Shown: piece by piece, positions 46,151 through 56,775 of the stretch
How the letters are laid out: each line of letters begins with the position of its first letter
How positions within the stretch are numbered: the stretch's first letter is position 1
Assembly (NCBI GenBank): GCA_030761205.1
Contig: JAULJL010000035.1
Location: 18,641,001-18,705,000, forward strand
Source: Fremontodendron californicum
Taxonomy: Eukaryota; Streptophyta; Magnoliopsida; Malvales; Malvaceae
Direction: 5' to 3'
Length of the DNA: 64,000 nt
The notes under the pieces: generated by a model
The model's input: only the letters and a program-made list of their open reading frames with translations
Told to the model about the DNA's origin: nothing
Database searches by the model: none
Made by a program: the position numbers and the translations under genes

Positions 46151-46324
46151 CTATGTTACTCGGACTTGAGTGTGAGTGTCAGATACGTATATGTGTTCGA
46201 CACGAGTCTATTAGATTTTTTTCAAGTTTTTCTATGTATTTGGAAGGTTATATCTCCAAACCTATATCCGAATATGTGTCGGACACGAATATTTCAAAAA
46301 AAATGAATAGTCGGAACAACATAG
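46151..46324 (+). mobile_element. MITE of the CTATGTTACTCGGA family, copy 5
   Basis: The best preserved copy. It starts CTATGTTACTCGGAC; the other end on the opposite strand reads CTATGTTGTTCCGAC, so the ends are inverted repeats of about 15 bases. The interior has GTGTTCGACACGAG and GTGTCGGACACG. Confidence 0.65.
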
Positions 46325-48386
46325 ACGATGGTCATGGTCCCTCTTGAATCATTCCTGCCACTCAGCTGATATCTCTGTTTCTTTCAAAATGCTTTCAAGT
46401 TTCAACAAATGATTTTTAGCAACAATTAGTCTAAGACTGTTTTAAAGTGTTGGAAGGAGAAATATCTAGTTCTTGATTATGCTATTATGATTAAGGAGAT
46501 CCTTCAAGAAAATAGATTAAGATTGCTGCTTAATTTTGTGATTGAGAGTAATAGCAAGTTCAATTGACTCTTTTTTTTTTTTTTTTTTTCCTTTCTTTTC
46601 AACAAGGAGACTAGATAAGAACAGAAAGAACTTTTATAATTTCTCACCATTGTAGTCAGTTTTCTGGACAATATACAGGAATTTTTTTTTTTTCAAGGGG
46701 GGGCTGAGATTAAATCAAATTCAATAAACACAAAAATAATCTAGTTTAGAAAAGGAGCTAGATTTATTCATAAACTGTTTTTAGTATTTATATATAGGAA
46801 GGTTCATTGGCCATAACCCTGTAAATGAGGAGTTAAAACAATTTTGCATTCTCTGGCAGGGGCCCTCCTTTTAACTTTTTTTTTGGGTTTTCTCTTTTTT
46901 CATCTTCTTCATCCTTTTCCCTACCTATTGACAGACCTAAATTTGTTTAAAAAAAAAACAAAACAAAAGAAGCCAATATTCATAGTGGTCATGATATAAA
47001 ATTCACTAAAAAGCAATTAAGTTCTTGATGAGTAATGATGATTCCACCAACCAAGAACTCTAGAAACTTTTTATATATACCAGATCAATAACAGAATGGA
47101 TTCTGGTGTAACCCTTTTAATGATGACTAATCCACAGCAATTAAATTAAATATAGGTAGATATTGATTAAAAATTATTTAATTATTATTTTAAAAAATTA
47201 TATTGTATTTTATTAAATTCAAAAAAATAATAATAAATTAATTACAATTTTGTCTATAAATATGATCTTAATCAGTATTATTAAGTACTGATTAATATTT
47301 CTTTTAAAAACATTTAACCTGTATAAGTTGACTTGTAATCATGAGAAGCATAAATCCATTACATAGAAAATCTTTTTAAACAACATTCCCTTTAATCAAG
47401 CTTGGGATCTGTTCCTAATCTCACCTTTATTTCAACTACTCTTTCCTGATTAAAAGCGTGGAAACAATAGGTTTATCATAATATAAACTTACATGCGCGT
47501 GCACACATAGTCATATACCTAATTAATCGCGAAGCCACGAAACTGACATTTCACAGGCTGACAGACAGACACACTAAGGCCTGGCGCATCAGAGCTTCTT
47601 GATAGTACAATTTACAGTTTTACAATCCACCGGAGCAGTGTGTTTGCAGTGGCAGTGTTGATGGGTGGCTGAGCAATGGCTGCTTCTTTTATGGTGTACA
47701 GTGGTGGGGAAAATGGTCTGGATGTTGGCAGGGCTGTGTGTTATTATACCCATGATATGTTGGGCTCCGGTCCGATCTATGAATAAGTCCAAGAAATTTA
47801 TAAGCAAAACATCACCGGTTGGTCGAAAGAAATAGCAACACATGTTCATAACTAATTTGATCACTCGTGATACATGAGGGCAGCATGAGCCGCATGGTTC
47901 CTCCAAATTCCTTAGGTTTAACAATTGTTTAACTAAAAAAAAAAAAAAAACTGATAAAAACCTATATTGACTCCTCAAAATTTTATAATTTGATCATCTT
48001 TTATCCTATTCCCCAACATAAAATTCTTGACTTCGCCCCTGAGCATGAGGCATAGGACCATAACAAGATCGAGATTCCTCGAATTGGTATATATAAGATA
48101 TCAGCTAAGGGAAAAAAAAAGAAGAAGGGAAATCACGCTTTCTATCACTCTTTTCTCTTTAGCTCTCTAGTATTCTCTCTGCATTCAGTCTCTTTTTTCT
48201 TTTACGATAAATTTTAGATGACTTAAGTATCGGAATCCGCCTCGAAAATCGGCGCCCTCTGACTTTGTTCTGTGACTATAGATCTTACTCTATTTAGCTC
48301 AATCCTTCAAGCTTCCTTACTGTACATCTCTCCAACTGTGAATATATCCCTCTATTGATCGAGAAAACTATCAACACCATGGCAAT
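46325..48386. other. Spacer, no recognised gene
   Basis: Contains poly-T runs near 46571 and a fairly GC-rich stretch at 47560-47790. The latter is open on the minus strand and ends KTVNCTIKKL, with several Cys and His residues, but I recognise no family, signal peptide or splice context. Confidence 0.4.
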
Positions 48387-49889
48387 ATTGATGTTGTCGA
48401 TTTTAATCACGCAAGTGCACGTACCGTAACAAGTAATATAATGAACAGTAAAGAGTCGAACCCACGAGGAATTGCTATTAAATTTGCTAAGTACTAAAAT
48501 TAACACAACTTAATCTTATCTAAACAACTAATTAAAGATGATAATCTAAAACTAAATTAAAGAAACTAATATTAAAAGCAAGAAAATTAAAAAGGTTGAA
48601 TTCAATTAATTATAAAAACCTAGGATTACAACTTCCCTCAACACTTTGCTTGAATCTCTCTCTACCTCTTCACTTGATTAATAATCCTGAGTTGTTAACC
48701 TAGAGTTCTATCTTATTTATAAGGATCTTTCGATGGTCTCATAAAAATATCTTTCTTAACCAATTAACTATATTTCTATGATAATTGAATTAAAGAAGAA
48801 CTCATTAAGCTTAGGCTCTAACAATGATTACATATGACAAGTAAGTGTATTCCTACCGTACCTGCAAATCAATTCATCCTAATAAATGAATATGAAACAT
48901 GTGTCATTCAATCCATGTCTAACACTAAACTCCCTTTTCCAAGTTGTATTTAGGTTAACAAATCAATCTAATTGGTTGCCAATCAACTAGAAGCATTAAG
49001 AACAAGATTAAACAAACAACTCAACAAACCATTAAATCAAGCTAGAGAGAGAAAGTAAATTCAAACTATGTGTTGAGTTCCATTGAAATCCTAGTAAAAG
49101 AAAATTAGTTCATGATAATTAATGAAAACAAGTAATCAAATAGTTTCACCATCATCAACTACACAAGAAAAATAAAGAAGAGAAAAGAAGAAACTAAGAG
49201 TTGTCAATTCTTGAATTTTTAATCTTCAAATCTTCTTGAGAGAAGTTGGTGGCTACTATTTTCTTGAGAGAGAATTAGGTTTTTAGATGTCCAATCCCCT
49301 TTATTCTGACCTAAAATCGTCTTATTTAAAGTGTCCAAGGCCTCCTGGAGTCCGAAACTTCGCTCCCAAGCAAAACAGGTAAGTTTTGCCTTTTTTTTTT
49401 TTATGTTTTTTGCGGTACTATTCACGACCCCCGGCGCTGCAGTGCTGACTCTCGAATTGCTGCACTTCGCCTCTGTCGTCTTTTCGAAATTCATCAGCTG
49501 TTTTGACTGGGCAAATCTTGTCCGATTTTGACTCGCCTTATACCGTTGGAAATGTATGGAAGTCAGCTTTAAAAATCAAGAAGGGAAGTTTTCTCAAATG
49601 AAGTCTTTAAGATCAAGTTTTTCTTAAAAGAAACTCCGAAAGTCGAATCTGTCTGCTCATTAGTTTGCGCCGATTTTCATCGTTTTGCACCTCGAAACTC
49701 CAGAACACATTGGACCTATAAAAACACATAAATAACAACTAAATAACTATTTTAAACATAAAATGGATAATTGAAATAAATATAAAACATCTAAAATTAA
49801 TCAAATCCTAATAAAATCTTCAAAAATTTAGCCGATTTAAAAGCATAAAAAGTGGCAAAATAACTATATTTCCTAGAGTTATCAATTGC
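48387..49889 (-). mobile_element. Probable solo LTR, about 1.49 kb
   Basis: On the minus strand the segment 49884-48392 starts TGATAACTCTAGG and ends ATCGACAACA. The flanks ATTGA (48387-48391) and ATTGC (49885-49889) match at 4 of 5 bases. The stretch with AATCACGCAAGTGCACGTAC and GTCGAACCCACGAGG is one I know as a common plant repeat. No coding domain is present. The call rests on the ends and near-match flanks. Confidence 0.5.
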
Positions 49890-50687
49890 TTAAATGTATT
49901 CATGTACATTGCTCAACTATATGTTTTTCTTACTGTAAAGACTAGAAATGAATCAATTTTTGCATCAACTACCATTTTTTTTTTTTTTTGCTTTCAAAAT
50001 GTTGAAAATACAGCATAGAATATAACTTGTTTTCTTGTTCCGAAAACCAATCAAATAATCCTTTCAAGTTTCACTTGCCCATGGCATTATTTGTTTACTA
50101 TATCCACACCTATAGAAAGTTGACTTGAAAACTACCCCAAATATTAATTCAAAGTACTTGTCATTTGCCTTTCCTTTTCACTTCCTTGCCCCTGAAAAAG
50201 CGGTAATTAACTAGCTTATCTTGTTTAGCTTAAATTTGCAGACATGAAATTGTGGGGGTCTCTTTCATTTATTATTATTATTTTTAATAAAGAACAAAAA
50301 AAAAAGTCGAATACTTGTTTAAGCTTTGAGTAATTATCAGTTGTTAGATTGTCTTTCCTTGTCTCAGTCTTTCCTTGTCTCATTATTAAAGGAAAGATGC
50401 CATTGCCAAGTACATATTAACCAATCTAAATAAATTTTAGAGCTTAAGAATCCTGTTATTAGCATGTACTCAGCAAAGATGCCAGCTGCCGCCAACTTTT
50501 TTTTTTTATAAGTCGGTCAAGAGTATTTTTAGGCTTTATTTGTATATAATTCTTTTCCGATCTATTAAAGAGCAAATTTTTATTGGTGCTTTCAAGATTT
50601 TAATTTTAGAATACTTTCCTTTATTAATTCAATTCTTAAAATGATGTTATAGCATATCAATTAAATTTTAAATTGTTTATAGTTGGC
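49890..50687. other. AT-rich spacer, no gene seen
   Basis: No coding or repeat structure of note, except a short direct repeat TTGTCTTTCCTTGTCTC near 50350. Confidence 0.35.
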
Positions 50688-50735
50688 TAATATACTAAAT
50701 TTTTTTTAACTAGTACACTTTGTTTAAATAAACTC

Positions 50736-51459
50736 TTAGGTAGTGTTTGGTATACTTGCAATATCACCGTGGTGATTTCATTACTATGATAATAAGACTA
50801 CAAAGGTGATTTGATCACTAGTGATTTTATATTACCATGTTTGGTATAACATTATAAATCACTAGTGATATTAAACTATAATGTTTGATATTATAAGAAA
50901 AAAAATAATCAAGTACAAAATATCCAAACTAACCTTTCCAAAAAAGAAAAAAAAAAGAAATTTCTTTTTGTTTTTCTTATATGGACATTTTTTCATTTAT
51001 CTTTTATTTTTAATGTTCAGATTTTTGCTTTTCAAAAAATATTTTTGGATAAAAATACATAAAACTTATACCATAATAAAGATAGAATACAAAAAATATT
51101 AGGCAACAAAGTTACTGCTATCTTCGCCTTAAAACACAAAAGTCACAAATTTTTGGCCAAGTTTAGAAGAGGTCTACGCTAAAAATTAGCTAGCAGTTTT
51201 TCACACGTGTTTTTTCCGCTATTATCAGGGCAAATTAGTAATAAAATAACATAAAAAATTATTTTTCCATGGTGATAAAAATTTTCCATCCGTTTCGATG
51301 GGAATTAGATCACTCCTTAAGACAGTGATCTTATCACCCAGTGATTTAAGATTACTGCCACGTAGGATTTTTAAATTGCTAACAAATAAGGTGATGTAAT
51401 TACTGAATATAGATCACCCTCGTTTTTTGGATGATCACCCCATACCAAACACCCCCTTA
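50736..51459. mobile_element. Harbinger/Tourist-like element, 718 bp, TSD TTA
   Basis: Element 50739-51456 starts GGTAGTGTTTGGTAT and ends ATACCAAACACCCCC, inverted with two mismatches. The TTA at 50736-50738 and 51457-51459 is the 3-bp target site used by PIF/Harbinger elements. Removing it rejoins CTCTTA with TACTTTTATT, exactly the order on the intact opposite arm of the host element. The interior has the repeated theme GTGATT/AATCACT in both orientations and no transposase. Confidence 0.8.
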
Positions 51460-51545
51460 TACTTTTATTATACCTAAATAGGCCATTATTTTTTAATTTA
51501 TACTTATGAAAGCCCTTAATTTTAATTAAAAAAAATTAGATTACA

Positions 51546-51881
51546 GTGAAATTCAACAAGCTAGATGAGTTCGACAAATTATCTGAGCTTGAACTCCCTC
51601 CAATCATAACCAACCCGGCTAAATTCAACAATATGGTAAAGGATATCAAGAAGAAAGAACAGAACAATGAACCAACCAAGTATCGAAGGAGCTCAACTAA
51701 ACTTGAGGGAAGAAATGAACGTGGTTCGCTCTCTGTCAAGGAAGAGAAAATTACAGTGAAGGAGAACAAGAACATTAGTCCTGTCAGGAAATTTTCTGTC
51801 AGTTCTCCTGGTGTAATACTTAGAGTAAATTCTCCAAAAATTGCAAGCAAAAGAATTCAGGAAATTTTAAAAATAACATGA
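51546..51881 (+). pseudogene. Captured coding fragment of unknown gene
   Basis: A 111-residue frame open from arm to arm: FNKLDEFDKLSELELPPI, then KDIKKKEQNNEPTKYRRSS, then GSLSVKEEKITVKENKN and RKFSVSSPGVILRVNSPKI. Base composition and charge look like a real protein, unlike the AT-rich arms. TTACAG just before it resembles a splice acceptor, suggesting a captured exon. There is no ATG at its start. I do not recognise the parent gene; no capsid or polymerase motif is present. Confidence 0.5.
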
Positions 51882-52022
51882 GTTATTTTTTTTATAATTA
51901 AAATTAAGGATTTTTATGTGTAGAAATTACAGAAAAAGAATTTATTTAGGTACAATAAAAGTATAAGGGTTTATTTAAATAAAGTATACTAATTCAAGGG
52001 TTTTTTTTAGTATGTTAGTTTT

Positions 52023-53286
52023 TATAGTTTTATATTCAAGTTGGATCTTTTCATCTATTACCAATTGGTTTTAGGTTGAATACTTAACATAATATCAGAG
52101 TCCAAATTATGTTATGAATTTGTCACGTGATAGGATCTGTTAAAATTGTGTTATCCCATATCGATTAAATTATATTCAAGTTGAATTCTTTTATTTATTA
52201 TCAATTGATTTTAGATCGAATTCTTAATCAAGATTATCCCTTGTCGGTCAGTTGCTGGCTCTAATTATCCTGAATTGACAAGGAATCAGCTCCTCCCTTA
52301 TCAGTCAGACTAATGAGCTGCTGGCTATCTAACTAACCTGAATTCATCATCTTACAGTTTTCTAATATATAAGAATAATTGTGATTTAGTTGATTGTATA
52401 AAAGAAATTAAGCATAGTACGTGGCGAAGAAAAACACAACGAATGACACTGATGAAATGAAGCTATGTGAAATGTTTATCTGATCTGTTCAAAGTTATAA
52501 AGATGGAAAAGTGGAGCAGTGTTTGGCTTTACAGAATTGAGTTTCTAACCAGAAATTCCTCCCTTAGTACCATGCCCCGATGTAAAGCTGCTTTTGAAAA
52601 TTTAGGCTACAAAACAATGTAAGAAAAAAAAAGAAAAAAAAAAAAGAGAGAGAATATGGATGAACAAATCTTTTAAAGAACGTTTGTTCTTTTGTCATTT
52701 TACAAAGTAAAAATCAATTATTGAATCATACCAAAACCCATTATTTGGTTTATCATATTATCCAATATTATATATATATATATGGAAAGAAATTCACTTA
52801 CATTAGTATAAAATTAAATTAATTTTACATACTTTCATAATTTTTTATATAATTTATATTTATCTCTTTCCCGACAATGTCAGTCCCGGCAATGTCAGAT
52901 CAGGAAGAGCTGGCTTGACTTTATTATTGTCTTTCCTTTATTCTATGCTCTTTAGTGAGGGAGGAAGAATAGATAGAAAGAAAATGGGCTACTTTAACAA
53001 ATCGATTGTTAGATTTAACAATATAATTATAATCGTCGTGCACGTAATTAAGTTTCGAATCGATCTGATATCTCTATCATATCGATCGAGAATACTGTTT
53101 TTTTCAATATATATTTAATTGTCGAAAGTTTTTTATATCAAACAAATAGTTAGACATTTTTAATTTACTCGAAACTCGATGTTCATGATCTACGTGAATA
53201 TAACATGAAATATGATGATCGGATTAAACAAATATAAATTGTATAAAAAGTGGATTCCTCCTCCTCTCTCTCTCTCTATATATATA
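52023..53286. other. AT-rich spacer with decayed repeat
   Basis: At 52040-52110 and 52185-52240 two similar stretches (TATATTCAAGTTG, then ATCAATTGATTTTAG or ACCAATTGGTTTTAG) form an old duplication. No gene. Confidence 0.35.
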
Positions 53287-53291
53287 TATAC

Positions 53292-53840
53292 TGTTAAAGT
53301 CAACAACTCCTCTAGAATTCTCTCATCTAGAATTCTCTCCAAACTTTATTATTTCTCTAGGTTTTTCTAAAATTTTCTTAAGTCTTCTTTCTAGAGTTCT
53401 CTCTAGATTTTTTATTGTTCTTTCTCTAGAATATTAAACCAACACACTAGAACATTCTAGGTTGGTTTAGTAACCAACATAGAAAGCTATAAATAAGGTG
53501 GAAAGAAAAAGAAAGAAAAGAAAAATAAGAAAGAGTAGTGGTGTCACGTAGAGAGAAAAAGGAAGAAAAAGACGTGAGTGATTAGGAAGATAAGGATGTG
53601 AGAAATATTAGAGTGTAAGGTGTTGTATGGTATATGTGAGTGAATAGTAAAGTGAGAAAGAGTTTGTGTGAGGGTATCTCTATTGTTAGTTGGTGTTCAC
53701 ACCAATTGTATTTGGTCTTTTCTCATATTAATAAATAGTTATTTTTCGGAAGTTACTGCAGCATCCCGAGATAAAGTTACTGTAGCAAATCGGTACTGTA
53801 GCACAAAACTACAAACGGTATCGAAGGTCAAAAATCAACA
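53292..53840 (+). repeat. 5' LTR, 549 bp
   Basis: Starts TGTTAAAGTCAACAACTCC and ends GTCAAAAATCAACA. TATAAATA lies at 53489-53496. Upstream are several TCTAGAATTCTC-type blocks and a perfect AGAACATTCT (53449-53458). Confidence 0.95.
53489..53496 (+). promoter_or_regulatory. TATA box of the 5' LTR
   Basis: TATAAATA, with AACCTA-rich and TTCTAGAA-type motifs upstream and an A/G-rich stretch downstream. Confidence 0.55.
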
Positions 53841-53843
53841 AAG

Positions 53844-53855
53844 TGGTATCAGAGC
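53844..53855 (+). promoter_or_regulatory. Primer-binding site (initiator tRNA-Met)
   Basis: TGGTATCAGAGC begins three bases after the 5' LTR, as in copia-type elements. Confidence 0.9.
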
Positions 53856-54001
53856 TAGACGATCCTAAGGACCGGAGTATCAGAGTCAGACAATCTTGAG
53901 GACCAGAGTATCAGAGCTAGACGATCCTAAGGACCGGAGTATCAGAGTCAGACGATCTTGAGGACTAGAGTATCAGAGTTGGACGATCAGAACGGGACGA
54001 T
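53847..54001 (+). repeat. 31-bp tandem repeat that includes the primer-binding site
   Basis: TATCAGAG starts at 53847, 53878, 53909, 53940 and 53971, an exact 31-base period. Unit 1 overlaps the primer-binding site; units alternate between AGCTAGACGATCCTAAGG and AGTCAGACAATCTTGAGG forms, so the array grew by duplication of a 62-bp pair. Confidence 0.9.
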
Positions 54002-54185
54002 CCAGAGGACCAGCGTAAAAAGCGGTATGATCCAGAGGATTGGAATATCAGATCAAGATGGTCAGGGATCGTAGTATGCGCATCGGAGAAAAGACAAGAA
54101 GCCAGAAGTTTCTCGAAATCAGATGATCGAGAATTGTAATTATCGACGATAGATCGAGTTGCGAAAAGGGCTACTGAAGTAGTGT

Positions 54186-54340
54186 GAGAGCCATCACGAG
54201 AAAAGGTGAAAAAGGCTACCTACTGGGAGTAGTTTGAGAGCCGTCACGAGAAGAGGTGAAAAGGGCTACCTACTTGGAGTAGAGTGAGAGCCGTCACGAG
54301 AAGAGGTGAAAAGGGCTACCTACCATCAGAGTGAAAGCCA
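54186..54340 (+). repeat. 50-bp tandem repeat in the gag leader
   Basis: GAGAGCC starts at 54186, 54236 and 54286, with a decayed fourth unit near 54335. Each has CACGAGAAGAGGTGAAAAGG or a close form. Confidence 0.85.
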
Positions 54341-54553
54341 CCGCAAGAAGAAAGAGCTAGACGGTCAGGGACCGGAGTACGCATATCGGAGAAAGACAGT
54401 GTGGGACTGTGAAGATTATTGGTCTGGGACCAAGACGATCGAGGATCGTAGTTCGTGGAGACGTGGAAATTCTGCCGGTACACGGTCAGGGACTGTGAAA
54501 TTAAGTGAACGAGAATCAAATTTGAGGTAAGTGCAGGGCACTCTCAAGACACT

Positions 54554-56032
54554 ATGGCAGATATTTCTAATTCCGCTAGCAACATCGAGAAGCTCAATAA
54601 CAACAATTATAATACGTGGAGTATTCGCATGCAATATTACATGCTCGGGCAAGATTTATGGGATATTGTTAACGGTGAAGCTTCAACACCACCAACTGAT
54701 GCCGGAGAACTAAGAAAATGGAAGATCAAAGCCGGTAAGGCCATGTACGTGTTATCAGTCACCATTGAGGATGGTTTATTACAACGCATCAAGGATGCAA
54801 AGACACCGAAGGAAGCCTGGGACACACTCACAATGCTGTTCGCGAGGAAAAATGATACTAGGCTCCAACAATTAGAGAATGAACTCCTGTCAATCTCGCA
54901 GCAAAATATGCCGGTAAGCGAATATTTCTCTAAATTTAAAACTATTTGTGATGAAATTTCAAAATTAGATCCAGAAAATGCCATTACCGAAACGAGGATG
55001 AGAAGAATTGTCATCCATGGCTTGCGACCTGAATACAACGGGATTGTTACTGCAACTCGTGGATGGAGCAAAGAACCAACTTTAATTGAGTTGGAAAATA
55101 TCCTTGCAAATCAAGAGGCTTTAGATAACCAAATGTCTAAAGTCTTGATAAAAGATTATGAGAAAGCCCTCTTTAGCAATAGAAGAGGTAAAGTTGCCAT
55201 GAGGCAAGGAATAGAAGACATTGAAGTTCAAAACAAACAAGAAGCTTGGCAACGGAGGAGCTTTCAGCGAGGGGGAGCTCAAATTGTTCGAGATAGAGAA
55301 GACAGCGAAAATGTGAGGTCTCATTGTCGAAATATTAAGTGTTTCAACTGTGGCAAGATTGGTCACTATGCTCGAGATTGTCGATATAGACAAGTGCAAG
55401 GCTATGCAACAGTGTTCTCACGACAGGAGCATAACTATGAAGAAGAATGGGATTTTGAGACAGCATTTACTATTGAAGAATGCGAAGAACTCGTATCTGG
55501 TTGCACCACCGAGTTAGAAGAAAATGTTCATGAAGACGAAGAAGAAATTGATTTTGAGAATATTCAACCAAGACAAGAGACAATTGAAGAGCCTTCAAAA
55601 GAAGAGAACGAGTCTCTGTTTCAATCACAAGAAAAGATTTTTGAAGATGAAAGGTTATTTCACGAAGAGGCGAAGAAGCTTGAAGATGATGTCAACATTG
55701 AGAAAGATGACAACGAGGTCATCGACACTGTTAAGACTTACAAAGGCGTGAAAGATATGAAGATCGATTGTGAAGTCAACAAATTAATGGTAGTTGACAA
55801 AGTCGAGTATGCCAAAGTCAGAGACAGGCTAGCAGAGAGAATCAAGAAGAACGAAGATAGAAATAGTGTTGAAGCAAAGACGGAAGTGAACAAAATCAAG
55901 AATCAAAAGAGAAGAGAGCAATCAATGAAAGATGAAGCAGAACTAATGATGCTGATGAATTTTAAGAAGAGAAAGAAAAAGAGAAGATATTTGATGCAAG
56001 ATTTGATAAGTCCAGAAGACAGTCTGGAATGA
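54554..56032 (+). CDS. Retrotransposon Gag polyprotein (UBN2-type, one zinc knuckle)
   Basis: A 492-residue capsid-type protein. Residues 10-200 match the copia Gag of plants: NYNTWSIRMQYYMLGQDLWD near the start, then AKTPKEAWDTL and LQQLENELLSI, then VIHGLRPEYNG. A CCHC zinc knuckle at 263-276 (CFNCGKIGHYARDC) would bind RNA. From about residue 280 the protein is very rich in Glu, Lys and Asp and ends FKKRKKKRRY; this tail replaces the protease and later domains of a normal copia polyprotein. The frame is intact. Gag packages element RNA into particles. The stop lies 40 bases before the 3' LTR, so nothing follows it. The tail could be degraded sequence kept open or a functional extension. 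Confidence 0.9.
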   Translation: MADISNSASNIEKLNNNNYNTWSIRMQYYMLGQDLWDIVNGEASTPPTDAGELRKWKIKAGKAMYVLSVTIEDGLLQRIKDAKTPKEAWDTLTMLFARKNDTRLQQLENELLSISQQNMPVSEYFSKFKTICDEISKLDPENAITETRMRRIVIHGLRPEYNGIVTATRGWSKEPTLIELENILANQEALDNQMSKVLIKDYEKALFSNRRGKVAMRQGIEDIEVQNKQEAWQRRSFQRGGAQIVRDREDSENVRSHCRNIKCFNCGKIGHYARDCRYRQVQGYATVFSRQEHNYEEEWDFETAFTIEECEELVSGCTTELEENVHEDEEEIDFENIQPRQETIEEPSKEENESLFQSQEKIFEDERLFHEEAKKLEDDVNIEKDDNEVIDTVKTYKGVKDMKIDCEVNKLMVVDKVEYAKVRDRLAERIKKNEDRNSVEAKTEVNKIKNQKRREQSMKDEAELMMLMNFKKRKKKRRYLMQDLISPEDSLE

Positions 56033-56063
56033 CAACCAAACTGACATCAAGAGAGTAGTTGTT

Positions 56064-56072
56064 GAGGGGGAG
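56064..56072 (+). promoter_or_regulatory. Polypurine tract
   Basis: GAGGGGGAG directly before the 3' LTR, the plus-strand primer site for reverse transcription. Confidence 0.85.
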
Positions 56073-56621
56073 TGTTAAAGTCAACAACTCCTCTAGAATT
56101 CTCTCATCTAGAATTCTCTCCAAACTTTATTATTTCTCTAGGTTTTTCTAAAATTTTCTTAAGTCTTCTTTCTAGAGTTCTCTCTAGATTTTTTATTGTT
56201 CTTTCTCTAGAATATTAAACCAACACACTAGAACATTCTAGGTTGGTTTAGTAACCAACATAGAAAGCTATAAATAAGGTGGAAAGAAAAAGAAAGAAAA
56301 GAAAAATAAGAAAGAGTAGTGGTGTCACGTAGAGAGAAAAAGGAAGAAAAAGACGTGAGTGATTAGGAAGATAAGGATGTGAGAAATATTAGAGTGTAAG
56401 GTGTTGTATGGTATATGTGAGTGAATAGTAAAGTGAGAAAGAGTTTGTGTGAGGGTATCTCTATTGTTAGTTGGTGTTCACACCAATTGTATTTGGTCTT
56501 TTCTCATATTAATAAATAGTTATTTTTCGGAAGTTACTGCAGCATCCCGAGATAAAGTTACTGTAGCAAATCGGTACTGTAGCACAAAACTACAAACGGT
56601 ATCGAAGGTCAAAAATCAACA
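56073..56621 (+). repeat. 3' LTR, 549 bp
   Basis: Same length and, by eye, same sequence as the 5' LTR. Confidence 0.95.
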
Positions 56622-56628
56622 TATACTA

Positions 56629-56631
<3 letters not shown>

Positions 56632-56706
<75 letters not shown>
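56632..56706. repeat. CT and TA microsatellite
   Basis: A (CT)n run at about 56632-56652 passes into (TA)n to 56706. A matching CT/TA run lies at about 53263-53290, the other side of the LTR element, showing the insertion split one microsatellite. Confidence 0.9.
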
Positions 56707-56708
<2 letters not shown>

Positions 56709-56775
56709 TGTTTATCCAAAATTAATGTATTGAACTGCTGTTCTGTCACAACCATTTTCAATTTGGAGCATTTGG

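Larger units (their letters stand above)
50688..52022. mobile_element. TIR element with captured coding sequence (Pack-type)
   Basis: Inverted arms surround a 340-base open frame. Left arm: CTAATATACTAA and GTTTAAATAAACTCTTA (50690-50738), then after an insertion TACTTTTATTATACCTAAAT and CCTTAATTTTAATTA (to about 51530). The right arm read on the other strand gives CTAACATACTAA, TATTTAAATAAACCCTTA, TACTTTTATTGTACCTAAAT and CCTTAATTTTAATTA in the same order. Without the insertion the element would be about 610 bp. Target duplication was not fixed. Confidence 0.65.
53287..56626 (+). mobile_element. Non-autonomous copia-type LTR element, Gag only (TR-GAG-like)
   Basis: A full element, 53292-56621 (3,330 bp), flanked by TATAC at 53287-53291 and 56622-56626. 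Two 549-bp LTRs appear identical by eye, so insertion is recent. The primer-binding site TGGTATCAGAGC (53844-53855) matches the 3' end of initiator tRNA-Met, and a purine tract GAGGGGGAG (56064-56072) precedes the 3' LTR. The only coding region is gag; protease, integrase, reverse transcriptase and RNase H are absent, so it depends on a helper element. It landed inside a CT/TA microsatellite. Confidence 0.93.

Noticed and set aside
53263..53290. CT/TA run as a promoter motif
   Set aside because: The matching run on the other side of the LTR element shows it is one microsatellite split by the insertion.
54306..54530. Short frame before gag
   Set aside because: It is in the repeat-rich leader, has no domain, and stops before the gag ATG; leader repeats explain it.
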